A stretch of DNA of 9,711 nt. Origin: Candidatus Effluviviaceae Genus I sp. (lineage in GTDB: Bacteria; Joyebacterota; Joyebacteria; Joyebacterales; Joyebacteraceae). A model generated the notes under the pieces. It was not told the DNA's origin and did no database searches. It worked only from the letters and a program-made list of their open reading frames with translations. Below, in pieces: positions 7,178-9,711 of this stretch. The stretch covers positions 1 to 9,711 of the forward strand of contig VGIX01000051.1 of assembly GCA_016867725.1 (NCBI GenBank), read 5' to 3'. A program made the translations under genes and the position numbers. Each line of letters begins with the position of its first letter. The stretch's first letter is position 1.

Positions 7178-7201
7178 AGGCCGGAAGGGGGCTGGTGTCA
7201 A
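7173..7201 (-). promoter_or_regulatory. Sigma70-type promoter of the dtxR-feoAB operon
   Basis: Reading the minus strand, a perfect TTGACA (7196-7201) is followed after exactly 17 bases by TAAAGT (7173-7178; four of six matches to TATAAT). A start point near 7166 would give a leader of about 44 bases before the regulator ATG. The -10 box overlaps the palindrome at 7156-7177. Confidence 0.75.
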
Positions 7202-7502
7202 GGGGTGCGGCAGGGTCCGCTCACCAGTGCGCGGATGCCGCGGCTCCGCCACGACGCCGGACGGACGAGGAGACAGGTGAGATCGAAGGTGCGAGAGGAG
7301 GCCTCTCTGCACCAGAGGAGGGCGTGGGCACGTGAGCAGCCAGCGCAGCTCGGCGACGAGGAGCCGCATATCTTCTTACGGCGACCCTCTCCAGACGCGG
7401 TCCTACTGCGTGGCGAGCAGCTCGCACTCGCTCTGTCGCCCCAGACGGCGCGCCAACCGAGCTTCCCTCGACGGAAGACCCCGCTGGGCCGGCTGTTCCA
7501 GA
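7202..7502. other. Intergenic stretch without a recognised gene
   Basis: About 300 bases between the VCBS gene stop and the feo operon promoter. Short open frames exist on both strands, but none has a credible ribosome-binding site, recognisable motif or the strong G/C third-position bias of the neighbours. I see no tRNA. Two short hairpins (GAGAGG-agg-CCTCTC near 7300 and CTTCC/GGAAG at 7462-7477) lack a following T tract, so I do not call a terminator. It should hold the 3' end of the secreted-protein transcript. Confidence 0.6.
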
Positions 7503-8414
7503 CTACTTGTAGAGGGCCTTGATAGTCCCCCAAGTCGTCGGCGTCACGGACGTGACGCTGTCGTTCAGGTAGAGGTACACAACCCCCTCGAAGCCTGATA
7601 GCAGGAGGTCAGGGTCTCCGTCGCAGTCCACATCGAGCAAGGCAAGCCCCCAAGCGGGAGGCGGTACGTTCACTCCGGTCAGCATCGCGGGGTTCTCCAC
7701 GAACTGCCACGCCTGCGGCGTTCCCACGTTCTCCCAGGCCCGGGGGGACTGCTCGGTACTCACGGTGACCAGGTCCAGGTCCCCGTCACCGTCCAGATCC
7801 CCGAGGGCGATCGATCCATCTGGAGGAATCGGACCCTGCCCCATGCCTTCCCAAGGGCCCCACTGCGGTGTCTGGGGTGTCCCCGTGTTCTTGCGAAGCC
7901 AGGTCCAACCCCCGCTGTTCATGTTTACCAGGTCAAGATCACCGTCGCCGTCCAAGTCTGCGAGCCGCGGGCAGGTCCAGTTCCCACCACTGCTGTCGAA
8001 CATGGACAGGTCCTGTTGCCACTGCGGCACTTGGGGCGTCCCGACGTTCCAGAACATGCGGAGCCCTGGCTGCGCGCAGCCGTAGATCAGGTCAAGGTCG
8101 CCATCGGCATCGAGATCCCCGAGCGTCGCGGTGCGAGGGGCGGTGCAGTTCGCGCAGTCCGGAAGCACGCTCGCCTCCGTCCGCCACGCCGGTGTTCCGG
8201 GGCAGGTCCCGTCGTTCCAGTGCTGCCGCCTGCTGCTGACATCAGGATCCCCATCGCCGTCCAGGTCCCCCCAGGTCGTCAGGCAGCTCATGTACTGCCC
8301 CGGGGGCGCCAGTTCGTGCGCCGCCGTCCAGTAGACCACGGACTGCCCCGCCGCCGTCGCGGCCCACAGCAGCGACATCGCCACCATCACGGCACCGATC
8401 GCAGTTCGTGCCAT
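7503..8414 (-). CDS. Exported VCBS/FG-GAP repeat beta-propeller protein
   Basis: 303 residues from the ATG at 8414. Residues 1-24 form a signal peptide (Ala/Met/Leu-rich core ending A-A-G-Q). Five calcium-binding-type DxDxDGDxD loops begin at residues 50, 100, 153, 206 and 261, spaced 50-55 apart, usually preceded by a G-D and followed by a hydrophobic strand. Between them an N-[VT]-G-T-P-Q phrase recurs three times. This is the FG-GAP/VCBS propeller pattern of secreted or surface proteins; with five visible blades the propeller may be incomplete or completed by the ends. The fifth loop has Cys264 replacing a usual Asp/Gly. There is no FlgD-like domain; the protein ends TTWGTIKALYK, possibly a short sorting or anchoring tail. 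An in-frame extension to 8492 is less likely because 8414 has a perfect Shine-Dalgarno and signal peptide. Ligand or function unknown. Confidence 0.9.
   Translation of the reverse strand: MARTAIGAVMVAMSLLWAATAAGQSVVYWTAAHELAPPGQYMSCLTTWGDLDGDGDPDVSSRRQHWNDGTCPGTPAWRTEASVLPDCANCTAPRTATLGDLDADGDLDLIYGCAQPGLRMFWNVGTPQVPQWQQDLSMFDSSGGNWTCPRLADLDGDGDLDLVNMNSGGWTWLRKNTGTPQTPQWGPWEGMGQGPIPPDGSIALGDLDGDGDLDLVTVSTEQSPRAWENVGTPQAWQFVENPAMLTGVNVPPPAWGLALLDVDCDGDPDLLLSGFEGVVYLYLNDSVTSVTPTTWGTIKALYK
7608..8267 (-). repeat. Five tandem VCBS/FG-GAP calcium-loop repeats
   Basis: Loop-encoding segments at 8241-8267, 8091-8117, 7932-7958, 7773-7799 and 7608-7634, each coding D-x-D-x-D-G-D-x-D. Period is about 150-165 bases. 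Similarity is strongest over the loop and falls off between, as for diverged protein repeats rather than recent DNA duplication. Confidence 0.85.
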
Positions 8415-8417
8415 CGG

Positions 8418-8428
8418 GATCACCTCCT
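8418..8428 (-). promoter_or_regulatory. Extended Shine-Dalgarno of the VCBS gene
   Basis: AGGAGGTGATC on the minus strand is an 11-base perfect complement to the usual 3' end of bacterial 16S rRNA, with its AGGAGG core 8 bases before the ATG at 8414. It decides the start against the longer in-frame reading and predicts strong translation. Confidence 0.8.
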
Positions 8429-8488
8429 GTCCTCGTCGCGGTCCTGCGACACCGCCTCGGAGCAGCGAACCTGGGCCACGGCGGCGCC

Positions 8489-9073
8489 TCACCGGCCATC
8501 CTCAGAGCGCGGCGTGTAGCGCACGCTCAGGACCGGAGCCCCGCCCGCCGCGCCGTGTGAGTCGCAAGCCCCGACCGCTCCCGGCCAGCCGGGCGACACC
8601 GCCAGCACCAGTCCGTGGTTCGGGACCGCCCCCGTAGCCCAACCACTCACCATGTCCGTCACGTCGAACCGCAGCACCGAACTTGCCCCCGGCCGCGCGA
8701 TCCACACCGCGTGCTCGCTGCGGTCGAAGTCCCCGCCGGGGGTTGTCCATGCTCCGTCCCAGCCCACCGTCGCTCCGTCCCACCCCGTGGTCATGGCGAA
8801 CGCGTCAACGACCACGCAGCTCACGTCCTCGTCTGCCGACACCGGAGCCCGCAGCTCAAGCACCGCGAACTCAACCTCGCTAGTCAGGAACGCCTCAGGC
8901 AGCTCGAACCGCACGAGGATGCGACCCTCAGCCTCCGGACCGTCGCTCTCGATGTACCCCACGTCCGCGGCCGCGAGCGTCACCTTCCCGGCGTCCGCGG
9001 GCTCGCTTGCGCCCAGCACCAACAGGCCAGCGAGCAGCACGCACCACCGACCTGCAGGACCCATGCCCGCCAT
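8489..9073 (-). CDS. Exported DNRLRE-domain protein
   Basis: 194 residues from the ATG at 9073. A signal peptide (about 1-29; VLLAGLLVLGA core, cleavage near A-D-A-G) precedes one DNRLRE-type domain. Seen in order: VGYIES, RILVRFELPEAF, FAVLELRAPV, a W-D-G-A-T-V-G-W region, then LRFDVTDMVSGWATGAVPNHGLVLA. The closing F-D-V-T-x-x-V-x-x-W-x-x-G...N-x-G-L-x-L run is the family hallmark. Such domains form beta-sandwiches in secreted, often carbohydrate-associated, surface proteins; no catalytic residue is expected. At about 195 residues it is a stand-alone domain without a FlgD-like C-terminus. A GTG at 9079 would sit only 2 bases from the AGGAGG, so the ATG is preferred. The Shine-Dalgarno overlaps the upstream gene's TAG stop, implying co-translation with it. 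The VCBS gene starts 74 bases downstream. Confidence 0.85.
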   Translation of the reverse strand: MAGMGPAGRWCVLLAGLLVLGASEPADAGKVTLAAADVGYIESDGPEAEGRILVRFELPEAFLTSEVEFAVLELRAPVSADEDVSCVVVDAFAMTTGWDGATVGWDGAWTTPGGDFDRSEHAVWIARPGASSVLRFDVTDMVSGWATGAVPNHGLVLAVSPGWPGAVGACDSHGAAGGAPVLSVRYTPRSEDGR

Positions 9074-9081
9074 GGCCACGA

Positions 9082-9088
9082 CCTCCTA
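9082..9088 (-). promoter_or_regulatory. Stop/Shine-Dalgarno overlap (TAGGAGG) between beta-helix and DNRLRE genes
   Basis: The TAG stop (9086-9088) overlaps AGGAGG (9082-9087), 8 bases before the ATG at 9073. Same arrangement as at 894-900; it supports the ATG over the GTG at 9079 and links the two secreted-protein genes in one transcript. Confidence 0.75.
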
Positions 9089-9711
9089 CTTCAAGAGTAC
9101 GACCTTTCTTGACAACTCGCCAGCACCAGTCTCCAGCCTGCAGAAGTACACCCCGCTCGCCGCACGCTCCCCGCGATCCGTCCTGCCGTCCCACGTGGCC
9201 GTCTGCAACCCGGCGGGGACCGGCCCGTCCACGAGGGTCCTCACCCGCCGCCCCGCAAGGTCGTACACCACCAGCCGCACGGGACACGCCTGCGGCAGCG
9301 CGAACCTGAACACGGTGTCAGGATTGAACGGGTTGGGGGTGTTCGGGAGGAGCTCAAGCGCCAGGGGGCGGTCCTGCTCCTCATCGCCTCCGGACTCGGG
9401 CGCGCCGCGTCCCTGCCCGGGGTCGCTCGCAAGATACGGGCGCCACGCCACGAACCCGTGGAACTGACTCGCTTGGGGCGTGGGATACCAGTAGTTGCAC
9501 TCCGCCCACACGGAGTCTCGGCGATCCGAGTACACGTACCACTCGGCCGGGTCCTTGTCGGTCACCACCCGATTGCACCCGCCCAGCGTCGTCTCCTCGC
9601 ACGCCGTGCACTTGCCATCCACAGCCTCGCCGAGCGACGGCAGCCATGTCGTGCCGCCCACGAAGAACCCGATCGGCAGCGACTTGCCCGTGATCGTGTT
9701 CCTCCGCACCA
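9086..9711 (-). CDS. Beta-helix protein with FlgD-like C-terminal domain, 3' part (5' end outside window)
   Basis: The frame is open to the window edge; I read about 207 residues from 9709, and the true start lies beyond. The first visible residues, RRNTITG, are the N-x-I-x-G rung of right-handed parallel beta-helix proteins. ECNYWYPTPQASQFHGFVAWRPYL (about 70-92 of the visible part) matches the usual cap after such helices (N-x-W/YW...F-x-G-x-V-x-x-x-P-x-L). After an acidic Gly/Asp/Glu linker comes LPNTPNPFNPDT, then VRLVVYDLAGRRVRTLVDG, TWDGRTDRG and SGVYFCRLETG...KVVLLK: a FlgD-type Ig-like domain as found at the C-terminus of exported FCB-group proteins, where a sorting role is proposed. 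Four cysteines (34, 37, 45, 71) before the linker may form disulphides. Natural stop TAG at 9086-9088 overlaps the next gene's ribosome-binding site. Confidence 0.88.
   Translation of the reverse strand, partial: VRRNTITGKSLPIGFFVGGTTWLPSLGEAVDGKCTACEETTLGGCNRVVTDKDPAEWYVYSDRRDSVWAECNYWYPTPQASQFHGFVAWRPYLASDPGQGRGAPESGGDEEQDRPLALELLPNTPNPFNPDTVFRFALPQACPVRLVVYDLAGRRVRTLVDGPVPAGLQTATWDGRTDRGERAASGVYFCRLETGAGELSRKVVLLK

Noticed and set aside
7462-7477. Hairpin CTTCC...GGAAG as rho-independent terminator of the VCBS gene
   Set aside because: Only a 5-base stem and no T tract on the minus strand.
7169-7533. Short open frames on the minus strand in the intergenic stretch (66 and 111 codons)
   Set aside because: No ribosome-binding site, poor codon bias and no recognisable motif; one runs through the palindrome and promoter.
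8415-8492. Longer start for the VCBS protein at 8492
   Set aside because: It places an Arg-rich stretch before the signal peptide and overlaps the DNRLRE gene's stop, whereas the ATG at 8414 has an ideal Shine-Dalgarno and signal peptide.
1-9711. CRISPR arrays, tRNAs, insertion sequences, integrases or toxin-antitoxin pairs
   Set aside because: Looked for and not seen; the only regular repeats are the VCBS loops inside a protein-coding gene.

Overview
The window is very GC-rich bacterial DNA, and every gene I can support lies on the minus strand. The secreted proteins at the right end carry features typical of the FCB superphylum and neighbouring candidate phyla: a PNPFNP...SGVYF FlgD-like C-terminal domain, DxDxDGDxD beta-propeller repeats and a DNRLRE domain. 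Together with the extreme GC content this suggests a Candidatus Eisenbacteria-like or related uncultured lineage. That assignment is inference from protein style, not from a marker gene.

In transcription order (right to left), positions 9711-7503 hold three exported proteins. They are the 3' part of a right-handed beta-helix protein with a FlgD-like C-terminal domain, a DNRLRE-domain protein, and a five-repeat VCBS/FG-GAP protein ending in an unusual W-G-T-I-K-A-L-Y-K tail. About 300 bases follow in which I see no convincing gene.

From 7201 leftwards runs a compact iron locus. A near-consensus sigma70-type promoter has its -10 box inside a perfect 8-bp-arm palindrome, the likely operator. 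Behind it come a short DtxR/MntR-family regulator, feoA and feoB, each overlapping the next. The simplest reading is autoregulated, iron-repressed ferrous iron uptake. The 3' end of feoA looks frameshifted: a different frame gives better codon use and a clean 8-base overlap with the feoB GTG start.

The same strand then continues without any gap over 28 bases. It encodes an exported prolyl oligopeptidase (S9A), an exported DUF2271-like protein with both a CxxCH haem-c motif and a DxxTGAT flavinylation-like motif, a VOC/glyoxalase-fold protein, a small glycine-rich membrane protein (DUF5518-like), and the N-terminal 179 residues of D-alanine--D-alanine ligase, cut by the window edge. Whether all eight genes from 7122 to 1 form one transcript is not provable here, but I saw no promoter or terminator between them. 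I do not see a complete novel defence or mobile system. The most unusual items are the dual-motif redox protein, the operator/promoter architecture and the feoA 3' end.
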